This document shows positions 29,747 to 39,867 of a DNA stretch of 64,000 nt, one piece after another. The position numbers and the translations under genes were made by a program. The notes beneath the pieces were generated by a model. That model worked only from the letters and a program-made list of their open reading frames with translations. It did not search any database and had not been told where the DNA came from. Position 1 is the first letter of the stretch, and every line of letters starts with the position of its first letter. The DNA comes from Thiobacillus sp. 0-1251 (GTDB lineage: Bacteria; Pseudomonadota; Gammaproteobacteria; Burkholderiales; Thiobacillaceae), in assembly GCA_001899305.1 (NCBI GenBank), contig MKWL01000020.1, positions 1 to 64,000 of the forward strand, written 5' to 3'.

Positions 29747-30069
29747 GGGGATGTCCTGTCGGGTAAGGGTTCAGCCGGCGTCAGGTTTGTTGTTGTGGGC
29801 ACTCAGGGCGACGCGCAGCGGGATTATCTTAACGTGCATGACAAGCGCAGGGTGAATTGGGCTTGCGTAGATAAATAATTTTGTGCAAACATAAAAAGGC
29901 AGCTCGCCCACCATCCAGTTCATGGCCAGGGGTGTCAGGGGACCTGCGCATCATCCTGCGATCCGGCTTGCCGGCAATCGCGCATCCGAATTTCCTTTCA
30001 GCGTGTCCGGCTCGAGTTTTCTCTGTCGATACGGCTGTCCTCATCGATTTGGCCTGGGAAAGGAATACG
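29747..30069. other. Intergenic region between divergent genes
   Basis: These 323 bases lie between the Kef-type antiporter gene (-) and the DUF481 gene (+). They are AT-richer near 29860-29900. No gene, strong hairpin or repeat is seen, and both promoters are presumably here. An open frame from 29881 continues into the DUF481 gene but has no ribosome site. Confidence 0.5.
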
Positions 30070-31080
30070 TTGAAGCACGACTGGAAAATTGTGGCGGTGG
30101 GTTGCCTGTTCACGCCCACTGCCCTGGCCGACACGGTCACGCTCCTCAATGGAGACCGCCTGAGCGGTCCCCTCGTTCGCCTGGAAACCAAAACCTTGTG
30201 GTTGAAAACCGCCTATGCAGGCACGCTCAAATTGCCATGGACCCAGGTGGACCAGATCGAAACCGACGCGCCGGTGCGGGTGCGCCTGGCCGACGGAACC
30301 GAACTGGACGGCCAATTACAGGCCGACCGCGCACGCCAAGTGCGCATCCGGATCGGCAGCCTGGCCGAGACTGCTCCATTGGCACTCGACCGCATCGACG
30401 CCATCAACCCGCCGCGGCAGAGCGACCGGACCGTATTGAGCGGACGCGCATCGCTGGGCGGCAACCTTGCGCGTGGCAATACCGATGCACAGGCCCTACA
30501 TCTGGACGGCGAACTGGTCGCGCGCAATGCCGGCCAGCGCGTGACGCTCGACGGCGAACTCAACGAGGCGGGGCAGGATGGCGTCGAGACTGCGTCGAAC
30601 TGGCGGGTGGGGATGAAATACGACCATTTCGCCAGCGAGCGCATCTATTACTATGCGAACACCCGCTTCGACCATGACGGGCAGGCCGGCCTCGATCTGC
30701 GCAGCACGCTGGGCGCAGGGGCCGGCCGCCAGTTATTCGAGCGCGACGATCTCAAGCTGTCGCTGGAAGGCGGCCTGAGCCTGGTGAACGAAGACTACGC
30801 CCACGCGGCCGACACCCGTTTTCCCAGTGCGAGATTCGGCGCCCGCTACGAGCAGACTGTCTGGCAGGGGCGCCTGAAGCTGTTCCACAACAGCGACCTG
30901 CTGTTGAGCCTGGAGTCGCTGGATGATTACCTCTACCAGAGTCGTACCGGGTTCCGGGTGCCAATGGGCAAGGGTTTCAGTCTGGGGACCCAGGTGAATT
31001 TCGATTACGACGCCGTGCCCGCTGCGGGCAAGGGCAGTGCCGACACGGCTCTGCTGTTCAAACTGGATTACACGATCTAG
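30070..31080 (+). CDS. DUF481 (YdiY-like) outer-membrane protein
   Basis: The 336-residue product starts with TTG at 30070 behind GGGAAAGGAA, the only start that gives a proper signal peptide (cleaved near LADT, residue 21). Residues about 22-110 form an SH3-like segment (VTLLNGDRLSGPL, KLPWTQVDQIE). From about 118 on, the sequence alternates in beta strands with many Tyr/Phe and ends DTALLFKLDYTI, as in DUF481 outer-membrane barrels such as E. coli YdiY. Its role (osmotic or salt stress in some family names) is unproven. It precedes the sucrose operon but has its own 72-base gap. Confidence 0.82.
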   Translation: MKHDWKIVAVGCLFTPTALADTVTLLNGDRLSGPLVRLETKTLWLKTAYAGTLKLPWTQVDQIETDAPVRVRLADGTELDGQLQADRARQVRIRIGSLAETAPLALDRIDAINPPRQSDRTVLSGRASLGGNLARGNTDAQALHLDGELVARNAGQRVTLDGELNEAGQDGVETASNWRVGMKYDHFASERIYYYANTRFDHDGQAGLDLRSTLGAGAGRQLFERDDLKLSLEGGLSLVNEDYAHAADTRFPSARFGARYEQTVWQGRLKLFHNSDLLLSLESLDDYLYQSRTGFRVPMGKGFSLGTQVNFDYDAVPAAGKGSADTALLFKLDYTI

Positions 31081-31096
31081 CCTGAGGAATCTTCGG

Positions 31097-31125
31097 TTGG
31101 CCAGTGTGTCAATAGAAACTATTGT
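31097..31125 (+). promoter_or_regulatory. Candidate promoter with dyad, sucrose operon
   Basis: TTGGCC (31097-31102) and TATTGT (31120-31125) are 17 bases apart, each matching four of six consensus bases. A perfect dyad CAATAG-AAA-CTATTG (31110-31124) overlaps the -10 element and could be an operator. The fructokinase ATG follows at 31153. Confidence 0.35.
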
Positions 31126-31152
31126 GCAATATGTTTTATGTGAGTGTTCATC

Positions 31153-32118
31153 ATGACGATGCCGAGTGAAGCGACAGCACCCCACGCTGCGGTCCGGGAG
31201 GACAGCCAGACTGTGATTGCCTTTGGCGAAACCCTGGTCGATCAGTTTCGCGACCGCAACGTGCTGGGCGGCGCGCCATTCAACGTGGCGTGTCATCTCG
31301 GCGCGCTGGGTGCGCACCCAGTATTGGTGACGCGGGCGGGCAAGGACGCGCTGGGCGATCAGCTGTTGCAGGCGATGGGCGAACGCGGCCTCGACATGCG
31401 CGGCGTGCAGCGCGATCCGGCGCGTCCGACCGGACGGGTCAAGGTGACCGAGACCGCTCGCGGCCATGCGTTCGACATTCTGTCCGACCAGGCCTACGAC
31501 CACATTCACGCCAGTCTGGCACGGATGGTAGGCCTGTCCTTACATCCGCAGATGGTCTACTTCGGCACACTGTCGCAGCGGGGTGATTCGCGCCGTGCGT
31601 TGCGTGAACTGCTTGCCACGGTCGATGCTTGCGCGTTTCTGGACGTCAACCTGCGCGACCCCTGGGTGGATGCCGACACCTTGCGCTGGTCCCTGCAGCA
31701 GGCCCGCGTGGTCAAGCTCAATGAGGACGAACTGGTTCGCATTGGCGATCTTTTTTCGCTCGATGGCGCCACGCCGCAAGCCCGAGCCGCCGTGCTGCTG
31801 TCGGGTTTCGACCTGCAGAGGCTGGTCGTGACCTGCGGCGCGGGGGGCGCCTGGACGCTCGATGCCGCCGGGCGTATCGAATCGGTGACCGGGACGCCGC
31901 TGAGCCAGGTGGTCGATACCGTGGGGGCGGGCGATGGCTTTGCCGCCGTGTTCATGCTCGGCATGTTGCGCGGCTGGCCTCTGGCCAAGCAGCTGGCGCG
32001 CGCCGATGCCTTCGCTCGCGCCTTGTGCGGCATACGTGGTGCGGTACCGGCCTCGCAGGATTTCTATCGTCCGTTCATACGCGACTGGCGGCTCGAATCT
32101 GAGGTGATGCGTGCGTGA
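31153..32118 (+). CDS. PfkB-family sugar kinase (fructokinase)
   Basis: Phosphorylates a sugar with ATP. Position in a sucrose operon makes fructose the likely substrate. The 321-residue protein has the ribokinase fold: IAFGETLVDQ and GGAPFNVACHLGALG near the N-terminus (substrate site) and the C-terminal signature DTVGAGDGFAA with the catalytic Asp. Three starts are close together (GTG 31144, ATG 31153, ATG 31159); I use the ATG at 31153. Its 3' end overlaps the sucrose-phosphate synthase gene by eight bases. It would feed fructose, released by sucrose synthase, back to fructose 6-phosphate. Confidence 0.9.
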   Translation: MTMPSEATAPHAAVREDSQTVIAFGETLVDQFRDRNVLGGAPFNVACHLGALGAHPVLVTRAGKDALGDQLLQAMGERGLDMRGVQRDPARPTGRVKVTETARGHAFDILSDQAYDHIHASLARMVGLSLHPQMVYFGTLSQRGDSRRALRELLATVDACAFLDVNLRDPWVDADTLRWSLQQARVVKLNEDELVRIGDLFSLDGATPQARAAVLLSGFDLQRLVVTCGAGGAWTLDAAGRIESVTGTPLSQVVDTVGAGDGFAAVFMLGMLRGWPLAKQLARADAFARALCGIRGAVPASQDFYRPFIRDWRLESEVMRA

Positions 32119-34273
32119 TATCTATGTGCTGATGCTGAGTGTGCACGGGCTGATGCGTGGACACGACCTGGAACTGGGGCGCGACGCCGATACCGGTGGC
32201 CAGACGCTCTACGTGATCGAACTGGCGCGGGCGCTGGGGCGCCATCCCCGGATCGAGCAGGTCGACGTGGTCACGCGCCTGGTCGACGATGCCTCGGTGT
32301 CGCCGGACTATGCGGTGCCGAGCGAAGCGCTGGGGGAGCGTGCGCGTCTGGTGCGGCTGCCCTGCGGGCCGAGGCGTTATCTGCGCAAGGAAAGCCTGTG
32401 GAGTCACCTCGATCAACTGGTCGACCGCATCCTCAGCTATCTGCGCCAGCAACCGCGCCTGCCCGATGTCATCCACAGCCACTATGCCGACGCCGGCTAC
32501 GTGGGCGTGCATCTGTCGCAGCTGCTGGGTGTTCCGCTGGTGCATACCGGCCACTCGCTCGGGCGCTGCAAGCGTCAGCGTTTGCTCGACCATGGCCGCA
32601 AGGCGCAGGCGATCGATCGCCAGTTCAATTTTGCGCGTCGTATCGCTGCCGAGGAGGAGGTGCTCGAACACGCCGCCCTGGTGGTCACCAGTACCGCGCA
32701 GGAAAGCAGCGAACAGTATGGCCTGTATGACAACCATCAGCCGGCACGGATCGTGGTGGTTCCGCCCGGCACCGATACGTCGCGTTTCGCGCCGCCCGGG
32801 CGTGCGCCGATTCCTCCCCATGTGCCGGCGCTGGTCGATCGCTTTTTCATGCAGCCGAAGAAGCCGCTCATCCTCGCCATCTGCCGTCCCGAAATGCGCA
32901 AGAACCTGGAACGGCTGGTGGCGGCCTATGGCGAATCGCCCGAGTTGCGCGCGCGCGCCAATCTCGCGATCGTGGCGGGCAACCGTGACGACATTCGCAA
33001 TCTGGATGAGGCCCAGGCGGATGTATTGAAGGGTTTGTTGCTCGACGTCGACCGCTACGACCTGTGGGGCAGCGTGGCGCTGCCCAAACAGCATCAGCCG
33101 GACGATATCCCAGCGCTCTACCGGTTGGCGGCACAACGCCGGGGTGTGTTCGTCAATCCGGCACTGACCGAGCCTTTTGGCCTGACCCTGATCGAAGCGG
33201 CAGCGAGCGGTCTGCCGGTGGTCGCCACCCGCGACGGCGGCCCCCCCGACATCATTGCGCATTGCGAAAACGGTGTGCTGGTCGATCCCCTCGACAGCAC
33301 GGACATCGCGCGCGGCCTGCTCGACGTGGTGTCGGACCCCCGTGCCTGGCAGCGCTATGCGCGGCGTGGCATCAGCGGTGTGGCACGTCACTACACCTGG
33401 GATGCCCATGTCGAGAAATACCTCAAGGCGGTCGACCGGGTGATCCGCCGTAGCCGCAAACAGGTACGGCGCGAACGCGAAGTGCATCGTCCAGCGGCCA
33501 GCCTCATGCCCTACGTGCGGCGCATGCTGGTCAGCGACATCGATAACACATTGCTGGGCGACCGCGCCGGTCTCGACGCCCTGATTCGCGTACTCCGCAC
33601 GCAGCCGCGCGGCTTCGGCTTCGGCGTGGCGACCGGGCGCCATCTGCCGAGTACGCTCGACGTGTTGCGGCAGTCGCGTGTCCCGCTGCCCGACGTACTG
33701 ATCACCGCAGTCGGCAGTGAAATCCATTATGGTCCCGAGATCCGCCCCGATAGCGGATGGCGCCGCCATATCCAGCACCTGTGGCGGCGCGATGCCGTGG
33801 CTTCGTTGTTCACAGGCCTGCCAGGGCTGACGCTGCAATCCGACGATCAGCAAAGTGAATTCAAACTGAGTTTCAACGCCGACCCGGATACGGCGCCGAC
33901 ATTGCGCGAACTCAAGGCACTTCTACGCCGGGCAGGGCTGCATGCCAACCTGATCCATTCGCACGATGTCTTCCTCGACGTGCTGCCGGTCCGCGCATCC
34001 AAGGGGCAGGCCATCCGTTATCTGGCCTATAAATGGGGATTGCCGTTGCGTGCCTTCCTGGTGGCGGGCGACTCCGGCAACGATCTGGAAATGCTGGTCG
34101 GGGACACGCAGGCCGTGGTGGTGTCCAACCATAGCGCCGAACTGGAAAAGCTGCGCGGGCTGGAACAGATCTATTTCGCCGAGACGCCCAGCGCATCCGG
34201 CATTCTCGAAGGCATGGCGCATTACGGGTTCGCCTGCAACCCGGCGCCGACGTTACAGCAGGAGGCGGCATGA
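32111..34273 (+). CDS. sps: Sucrose-phosphate synthase with C-terminal phosphatase domain
   Basis: Joins UDP- (or ADP-) glucose and fructose 6-phosphate into sucrose 6-phosphate. The 720-residue protein has a GT4 glycosyltransferase part (about 1-470; [15 protein letters not shown] at the donor/acceptor loop, [10 protein letters not shown], and the [16 protein letters not shown]-x7-E motif). A HAD-type domain follows (about 475-700), starting SDIDNT, the DxDxT motif of sucrose-phosphate phosphatase, with GDSGND near 655. The HAD motifs look intact, so one polypeptide may complete both steps. GTG start overlaps the kinase gene; the stop overlaps the sucrose synthase start (ATGA). Confidence 0.93.
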   Translation: MRDIYVLMLSVHGLMRGHDLELGRDADTGGQTLYVIELARALGRHPRIEQVDVVTRLVDDASVSPDYAVPSEALGERARLVRLPCGPRRYLRKESLWSHLDQLVDRILSYLRQQPRLPDVIHSHYADAGYVGVHLSQLLGVPLVHTGHSLGRCKRQRLLDHGRKAQAIDRQFNFARRIAAEEEVLEHAALVVTSTAQESSEQYGLYDNHQPARIVVVPPGTDTSRFAPPGRAPIPPHVPALVDRFFMQPKKPLILAICRPEMRKNLERLVAAYGESPELRARANLAIVAGNRDDIRNLDEAQADVLKGLLLDVDRYDLWGSVALPKQHQPDDIPALYRLAAQRRGVFVNPALTEPFGLTLIEAAASGLPVVATRDGGPPDIIAHCENGVLVDPLDSTDIARGLLDVVSDPRAWQRYARRGISGVARHYTWDAHVEKYLKAVDRVIRRSRKQVRREREVHRPAASLMPYVRRMLVSDIDNTLLGDRAGLDALIRVLRTQPRGFGFGVATGRHLPSTLDVLRQSRVPLPDVLITAVGSEIHYGPEIRPDSGWRRHIQHLWRRDAVASLFTGLPGLTLQSDDQQSEFKLSFNADPDTAPTLRELKALLRRAGLHANLIHSHDVFLDVLPVRASKGQAIRYLAYKWGLPLRAFLVAGDSGNDLEMLVGDTQAVVVSNHSAELEKLRGLEQIYFAETPSASGILEGMAHYGFACNPAPTLQQEAA

Positions 34274-36657
34274 TCGACGCATTGAGAACCTGGACGACGG
34301 ATCATCGCGATCCGGTGGATGCCTTTCTGCGCCGCTGTTTCGCCGAGAACCGCGTGCTGCTGCTGCAAAGCGACCTGTGCCATGTGCTCGACACCCTGGC
34401 TGCGGAATCCGCCAGTTCGCTCGACGGCACGCCGCTGCAACAGGCTGTACGTCATTTCCAGGAAGGCGTGTTCCAGCACCCCTGGGCCTATTTCGCCTTG
34501 CGCGAAGGGGCGGGACGCTGGCGTTATCTGCGCATGCATCAGGAGCAACTGATGCCGGAAAGCGTGTCGGTGAGCGAATTCCTCGCGTCCAAGGAGTTGT
34601 TCGTGAAACCGCCGAACGACGGCGACAGCGTGCTGGAAATCGATTTCGAACCCTTCGGCCGCCATGTGCCGCGGCTGCAGGAAACGCGCTCGATCGGGCA
34701 GGGTGTGCTGCATCTCAACCGGCATCTGGCGAGCGCGATGTTCACCCGGCCCGAGGTGGGCCACGCGCGGATGCTGAACTTCCTGCGCATGCACTCGATC
34801 GACGGCCAGCAGCTGATGCTGGCGCCGCACCTCGGCGACGTGACTGCCTTGCGTGCCGCCTTGCGCGAGGCCATGCAGCAGCTCGAAGCGCGCGACCCCG
34901 ACACGCCGTGGGTCGACCTGGCGGCCGCGCTTGGCCGGCTGGGATTCGAGCCTGGCTGGGGTGCCACGGCGGCGCGGACGAGCGAAACCATGGGCCTGCT
35001 GGTCGATATCCTGGAAGCTCCGTCGCCCACCGCGCTGGAAGCGTTCCTGGCGCGCATCCCGATGATCTCGCGTCTGCTGATTTTGTCGCCGCACGGCTAT
35101 TTCGGCCAGGACAATGTGCTGGGGCGCCCCGACACCGGCGGTCAGGTCGTCTACATCCTCGACCAGGTACGCGCGCTGGAGCACGAGATGCGCGACCGCA
35201 TGGCGATCCAAGGTGTGCAGGTCGATCCGAAGATCGTCGTCGTGACCCGACTGATTCCCGAGTCGGACGGCACCACCTGCAACATGCCGCTGGAAAAAAT
35301 CCAGGGCACGGACCATGCCTGGATCGTGCGCGTGCCCTTCCATCATTCCAACGGTGAAATCGTGCGGCAATGGATTTCGCGTTTCGAAATCTGGCCCTAC
35401 CTGGAAGCCTTTTCGGTCCATGTCGAACGCGAGGCGCTCGCGCAGCTCGACGGACGGCCGGACCTCATCATCGGCAACTATTCCGACGGCAACCTGGTGG
35501 CCAGCCTGCTGTCGGAGCGGCTCGGCGTGACCCAGTGCAACATCGCCCATGCGCTGGAGCAGACCAAGTACCTGCACTCGGCGCTGTACTGGGAAGCCAA
35601 CGACGCGACCTATCACTTTGCCTGCCAGTACACGGCGGATCTGATCGGCATGAACCATGCCGACTTCATCATCACCAGCACCTACCAGGAAATCGCCGGC
35701 ACCGCACACAGCATCGGGCAGTACGAAAGCTACCGTGCGTATACCCTGCCGGGCTTGTACCGTGTCGTCAACGGCATCGACCTGTTCGATCCCAAGTTCA
35801 ACATCGTGTCGCCGGGCGCCGACGCCGGTATCTATTTCCCTTACACCGACACGGCGCGACGCCTGCATTCACTGATGCCCGAGATCGAGCGCCTGCTCTA
35901 TGCGCCCGACCCCGGGGTGCCCTATCGCGGCCAATTCGCTGATCCCGACAAGCCCTTGATCTTCACCATGGCGCGGCTCGACCGCATCAAGAACCTGACC
36001 GGCCTGACCGAATGGTTCGGTGCCTGCGAACGCTTGGCCGAAGCCGCCAATCTGGTCGTGGTCGGCGGCTACATCGATGCGGCGGCCTCGACCGACGAGG
36101 AGGAGAAGGCCGAGATCGCCCGCATGCATGCGCTGATGGACCAGTACCGGCTGGATGGACGGATGCGCTGGCTGGGCACTCGCCTTGACAAGAACCTGGC
36201 CGGCGAACTCTACCGCCATGTCGCCGACCGGCGTGGTGTATTTGTCCAGCCCGCATTGTTCGAAGCCTTCGGCCTCACGCTGATCGAAGCGATGGCCTCC
36301 GGCCTGCCGGTGTTCGCCACGCGCTACGGTGGGCCGCTCGAGATCATCCAGCACGGCGTGTCGGGTTTCCACATCGACCCCAACGAGGGCGCGGCCGCCG
36401 CCGAGGCGATCGCCGATTTCCTGCAGCAGTGTGCGGCCGATCCGACGCGCTGGCAGCGTATTTCAACCGGCTCCCTGGCGCGCGTGGCCGCCCGATACAC
36501 CTGGCAGTTGTACGCCGAACGCATGATGACGCTGTCGCGCATCTACGGTTTCTGGAAATTCGTCAGCAATCTGGAGCGCGGCGAAGTCAGCCGCTACCTG
36601 CAACTGTTTCATCATCTGCAATTTCGCCCGCTGGCGCGCGCAGTAGGAAAGGACTGA
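34270..36657 (+). CDS. sus: Sucrose synthase
   Basis: Reversible enzyme converting sucrose plus NDP to NDP-glucose and fructose. The 795 residues match the full length of plant, cyanobacterial and proteobacterial enzymes: an N-terminal regulatory region (about 1-270), then GT-B domains with [17 protein letters not shown] (about 290-306), HALEQTKY, and C-terminal [14 protein letters not shown] (E-x7-E). The start overlaps the upstream gene by four bases, so expression is coupled. Having both synthesis and cleavage enzymes in one operon suggests sucrose is a regulated internal osmolyte or carbon store, as reported for nitrifying and sulfur-oxidising betaproteobacteria. Confidence 0.96.
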   Translation: MIDALRTWTTDHRDPVDAFLRRCFAENRVLLLQSDLCHVLDTLAAESASSLDGTPLQQAVRHFQEGVFQHPWAYFALREGAGRWRYLRMHQEQLMPESVSVSEFLASKELFVKPPNDGDSVLEIDFEPFGRHVPRLQETRSIGQGVLHLNRHLASAMFTRPEVGHARMLNFLRMHSIDGQQLMLAPHLGDVTALRAALREAMQQLEARDPDTPWVDLAAALGRLGFEPGWGATAARTSETMGLLVDILEAPSPTALEAFLARIPMISRLLILSPHGYFGQDNVLGRPDTGGQVVYILDQVRALEHEMRDRMAIQGVQVDPKIVVVTRLIPESDGTTCNMPLEKIQGTDHAWIVRVPFHHSNGEIVRQWISRFEIWPYLEAFSVHVEREALAQLDGRPDLIIGNYSDGNLVASLLSERLGVTQCNIAHALEQTKYLHSALYWEANDATYHFACQYTADLIGMNHADFIITSTYQEIAGTAHSIGQYESYRAYTLPGLYRVVNGIDLFDPKFNIVSPGADAGIYFPYTDTARRLHSLMPEIERLLYAPDPGVPYRGQFADPDKPLIFTMARLDRIKNLTGLTEWFGACERLAEAANLVVVGGYIDAAASTDEEEKAEIARMHALMDQYRLDGRMRWLGTRLDKNLAGELYRHVADRRGVFVQPALFEAFGLTLIEAMASGLPVFATRYGGPLEIIQHGVSGFHIDPNEGAAAAEAIADFLQQCAADPTRWQRISTGSLARVAARYTWQLYAERMMTLSRIYGFWKFVSNLERGEVSRYLQLFHHLQFRPLARAVGKD

Positions 36658-36662
36658 ATGTC

Positions 36663-37577
36663 ATGCCCACGGATTATCTGAACACGGCAATCGGCTATCT
36701 AGGGGAATGGCGCGAACTGGTCGTGACCGCCCTGCATGTCCTCCTCATCCTGGGGCTGTCATGGCTGGTCTTGTGCGTCGCGCGCAAGGCCGTGGCGCGG
36801 TTGCGGCGGCACATGCAGCACGATGTCGACGATCCCGAACGGATCAAGCGGCTCAATACGCTGGAGCAGGTGTTTCGCTACATCATCCTGGTGGTCGTCA
36901 CGCTGGTCACCGCCATGCTGGTCCTGAGCGAGGTCGGCATCTCGATCGCGCCCATCCTGGCCGCCGCCGGCGTGCTGGGCATCGCCATCGGCTTTGGCGC
37001 GCAAAGCCTGGTCAAGGATTACTTCACCGGCCTGTTCCTGTTGCTGGAAAACCAGATACGCCAGGGCGACGTGGTGGAAGTGGCCGGCAAGGGCGGCCTG
37101 GTCGAGGAGATGACCCTGCGCTATATCCGCCTGCGCGATTACGAAGGCAGCGTGCATTACATCCCGAATGGACACGTCGATACCGTGACCAACCGCAGCC
37201 GCGGTTTCGCCTATGCTGTGATCGATGTCGGCGTCGCCTACCGTGAGGATGTCGACGAAATCTATGGCTTGATGCGTGAGGTGGCGACCGGGTTGCGCGC
37301 CGATCCGGAACTGGGCGGCAAGATTGTCGATGACCTTGAAATTGCCGGCGTCGACCAATGGGGGGATTCGGCCGTCGTGATCCGCTGTCGCTTCAAGGTG
37401 ATGCCGCTGGAGCAGTGGGGCGTACGGCGCGAATTCCTGTACCGCCTGAAAAAGGCGTTCGACGCCGCCGGCGTCGAGATTCCCTTCCCGCATCTCACCG
37501 TGTATGCCGGACAGAACAAGGACGGCAGCGCGCCGCCGCTGCGTCTGCTGCAGGAAGTGCCGGCAGCGACGTCCTGA
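36663..37577 (+). CDS. MscS-family mechanosensitive ion channel
   Basis: Opens under membrane tension to release solutes on osmotic downshift. The 304-residue protein has three membrane helices (about 18-40, 68-90, 95-125). The pore-lining third helix shows the Gly/Ala-rich GVLGIAIGFGAQSLVKDYFTGLF pattern, followed by the beta domain (GDVVEVAGKGGLVEEMTLRYIRLRDYEG) and alpha/beta C-terminus. It begins five bases after the sucrose synthase stop. Its place at the end of the sucrose operon fits a valve for a cell that accumulates sucrose as compatible solute. Confidence 0.93.
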   Translation: MPTDYLNTAIGYLGEWRELVVTALHVLLILGLSWLVLCVARKAVARLRRHMQHDVDDPERIKRLNTLEQVFRYIILVVVTLVTAMLVLSEVGISIAPILAAAGVLGIAIGFGAQSLVKDYFTGLFLLLENQIRQGDVVEVAGKGGLVEEMTLRYIRLRDYEGSVHYIPNGHVDTVTNRSRGFAYAVIDVGVAYREDVDEIYGLMREVATGLRADPELGGKIVDDLEIAGVDQWGDSAVVIRCRFKVMPLEQWGVRREFLYRLKKAFDAAGVEIPFPHLTVYAGQNKDGSAPPLRLLQEVPAATS

Positions 37578-37604
37578 GGCGCAACGGCTCGACGCGTGGA
37601 TTCG

Positions 37605-38501
37605 CTAGGCGGTATGGCCTGCAATCAGCACGTCGCTGCTGGAATGCGTCAGCACGTGCTGGGTGACGCTACCGAGCAGCAGTTCTTCCATTACCGATTG
37701 CCCATGTTTGCCCATCACGATCAGGTCGGCATCCATCGTCTGCTCGTGTTCCAGTATGCGTAACGTGGCGGCGCCATGCACGAATTGACGCGTCAGCTGC
37801 CGAGCCGGCACCCGTAGCCTGCCGATGAAAGCCTCCATCGCTTTCCGTGCGGCATCGCGCGCCTGAATCCGATATTCATGAATCTGCTGGTCATCGATTC
37901 CGGCGAGTTGGAATGTGCTCTCCCATTCCACCTCGAACGCATGCAGCAGCACGATGTCGGCGTCAGGTAGCCAGGCATGGGCGGCATGGATGGCGGCGGC
38001 GGCGTGATCGGAGAAATCGACGGGCGCGAGGATGCGCCGATAGTGTGCCTGCGGGCGTTGCTTGACTGCGAGCAACGGGCGGCGGGATTTGCGCAGGACG
38101 CGTTCGGTGGTGGAGCCGAGCAGTACCTCCACTACGAAATGTTTACCCCGTGCGCCCATCACCAGCAGGTCGGCCGGGCGCGTCTCGACAAGGTCGACCA
38201 GGGCGGCGGCCGCGGATCCCTGTGTCACGACGGTATCGATGCTGTACGTATGGTGTTCCGCCAGATGGGCAGCCAGTTCGTCCAGGCTTTTTCCTGCCTG
38301 GGCGAGCAGCTGCGTTTCCAGGGTGACGGCTTCGTCGGGCAGCATGCGGTGCAGTGCGTCGAGCGCCGATCCGCTGACGATATGCGCGAGGGTGAGGCCG
38401 GCCCCGGGACGCGTTTGCGCAAGCTGTGCGGCACGTTCCAGCGCATGGCGTGCAGGAGCGGAAAAGTCGGTGGCGGCAAGCAGGGTACGGGCCTGGGTCA
38501 T
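37605..38501 (-). CDS. Tandem universal stress protein (UspA family)
   Basis: The 298-residue protein is two fused UspA domains (about 1-147 and 152-298). Each ends in the nucleotide-binding pattern G-x2-G-x9-G(S/T): GARGKHFVVEVLLGSTTERV near 117-136 and GKHGQSVMEELLLGSVTQHV near 264-283. ATP-binding Usp proteins function in stress survival. The gene is convergent with the MscS gene (27 bases apart) and stands alone. The partner or signal is unknown. Confidence 0.92.
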   Translation of the reverse strand: MTQARTLLAATDFSAPARHALERAAQLAQTRPGAGLTLAHIVSGSALDALHRMLPDEAVTLETQLLAQAGKSLDELAAHLAEHHTYSIDTVVTQGSAAAALVDLVETRPADLLVMGARGKHFVVEVLLGSTTERVLRKSRRPLLAVKQRPQAHYRRILAPVDFSDHAAAAIHAAHAWLPDADIVLLHAFEVEWESTFQLAGIDDQQIHEYRIQARDAARKAMEAFIGRLRVPARQLTRQFVHGAATLRILEHEQTMDADLIVMGKHGQSVMEELLLGSVTQHVLTHSSSDVLIAGHTA

Positions 38502-38850
38502 GGCGACTCCTTGGTCGGAAACAGTGCGGCGATGGAAGCAAAGCAGGCCGTGCGCACGAAGGCATCGGGCTGGCCGTTGTCGTCTCGAGGCAAACCATCC
38601 CGCAAGCTGCCCTTGCTTTCCGGCAATGGTAGTTCATATTGCGCGGCGCGCCGGGCGACGCCCGGTGTCTCGACGATTGCAGGCAACCATCATGTTACCC
38701 TTTGGCTATGGACATCCATGTCCTGCCGATTCGGTGGCAGGCATGTTGCGGCATGCGGGATGCCCGGTATTGGCCCGGCCCGTTACCGCCAGGCAATCGG
38801 GAGTATTCGTTTCGAGGTGTCGCCGGATTCGAGGCTGCATCAAACGCGTT
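38502..38850. other. 349-base intergenic region with several hairpins
   Basis: No convincing gene. Three local inverted repeats are visible: CCGGGC-GAC-GCCCGG (38651-38665), GGACAT-CC-ATGTCC (38710-38723) and CTGCC/GGCAG (38723-38740). They lie in the leader of the downstream cation exchanger gene. I do not see the conserved cores of known metal riboswitches. It also holds the promoter of the divergent Usp gene. Confidence 0.4.
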
Positions 38851-39867
38851 ATGCAGGAAATCGCATTCATCTGGGCTTCGTTGTTCGCCTGTCTCGCCGT
38901 GATCGGCGTGGCGGGCGTGAGGCTTTCGCGCTATGGCGACATCATCGCCGAGAAAAGCGGACTCAGCCGCGGCTGGGTGGGCCTGATCCTGCTGGCCACG
39001 GTCACGTCGCTGCCGGAACTGGTCACCGGCCTGTCTTCGGTGACGATCGCCCAGGTGCCGGATATCGCCGTGGGCGACATCATGGGCAGCTGCGTGTTCA
39101 ACCTGCTCATCATCGTGCTGCTGGATTTCCTGTATCGCAAGGAATCCGTCTACACCCGTGCACGGCAGGGCAACGTGCTGTCCGCCGGCTACGGCATCGC
39201 ATTGATCGGTTTCGCCGGGTTCAATCTGCTGCTGTACCGTGCCGGAACCTTTCCTTCCCTTGGCCATGTCGGCCTCTATACGCCGGTCATCCTGTTGCTG
39301 TACCTGCTGGCCATGCGCTCGCTCTATCGGTATGAACAGGCGCAGGTCACCGAATACGTGGAAGATCGCGTCGAGATCCACCCCGAGATGACGCTGAAGC
39401 AGGCCGTCCAGGGCTATGCCCTGGCCTCGGTCGCGGTGGTGGCAGCCGGTGCGTGGCTGCCGTTCATCGCCAAGGACCTGGCCGTGGCCATGGCCTGGGA
39501 ACAGAGTTTCGTGGGGACGCTGTTCGTTGCGGCCGTCACCTCCGCACCCGAAGTCGTGGTCACGATCGCTGCGCTCCGCATCGGCGCAGTCGATCTGGCC
39601 ATCGGCAACCTGTTCGGCAGCAATCTGTTCAATATCGCCATTCTCGCCATTGACGATCTGGTCTACCTGCCCGGCCCGTTGCTGGCGCATGTGTCGATCA
39701 CCCATGCCACCTCGGCCTTCTCCGCCATGATGATGAGCGGGCTGGCCGTAGTCGGACTGGTGCTGCGGCCCGCTTCGCGCGTATTCCGCACAGTCAGCTG
39801 GATCAGCTTGCTGCTGCTGGTCATTTATCTGTTGAACACACTCTTCCTCTATTTGCATGGCGACTGA
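38851..39867 (+). CDS. Ca2+/Na+:cation antiporter (CaCA family)
   Basis: The 338-residue membrane protein has about ten helices in two homologous halves, each with a CaCA alpha-repeat: LATVTSLPELVTGLSS with IMGSCVFN in the first, and VAAVTSAPEVVVTIAA with NLFGSNLFN in the second. The paired acidic Glu residues bind Ca2+ in this family. The start ATG at 38851 precedes the first helix; the long open frame upstream is a shadow of the Usp gene. It overlaps the P-type ATPase gene by 11 bases, so the two Ca2+ pumps are probably made together. Confidence 0.88.
   Translation: MQEIAFIWASLFACLAVIGVAGVRLSRYGDIIAEKSGLSRGWVGLILLATVTSLPELVTGLSSVTIAQVPDIAVGDIMGSCVFNLLIIVLLDFLYRKESVYTRARQGNVLSAGYGIALIGFAGFNLLLYRAGTFPSLGHVGLYTPVILLLYLLAMRSLYRYEQAQVTEYVEDRVEIHPEMTLKQAVQGYALASVAVVAAGAWLPFIAKDLAVAMAWEQSFVGTLFVAAVTSAPEVVVTIAALRIGAVDLAIGNLFGSNLFNIAILAIDDLVYLPGPLLAHVSITHATSAFSAMMMSGLAVVGLVLRPASRVFRTVSWISLLLLVIYLLNTLFLYLHGD

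Noticed and set aside
38502-38850. Mn2+ (yybP-ykoY) riboswitch before the cation exchanger
   Set aside because: Hairpins are present, but the conserved loop cores of that riboswitch are not seen.
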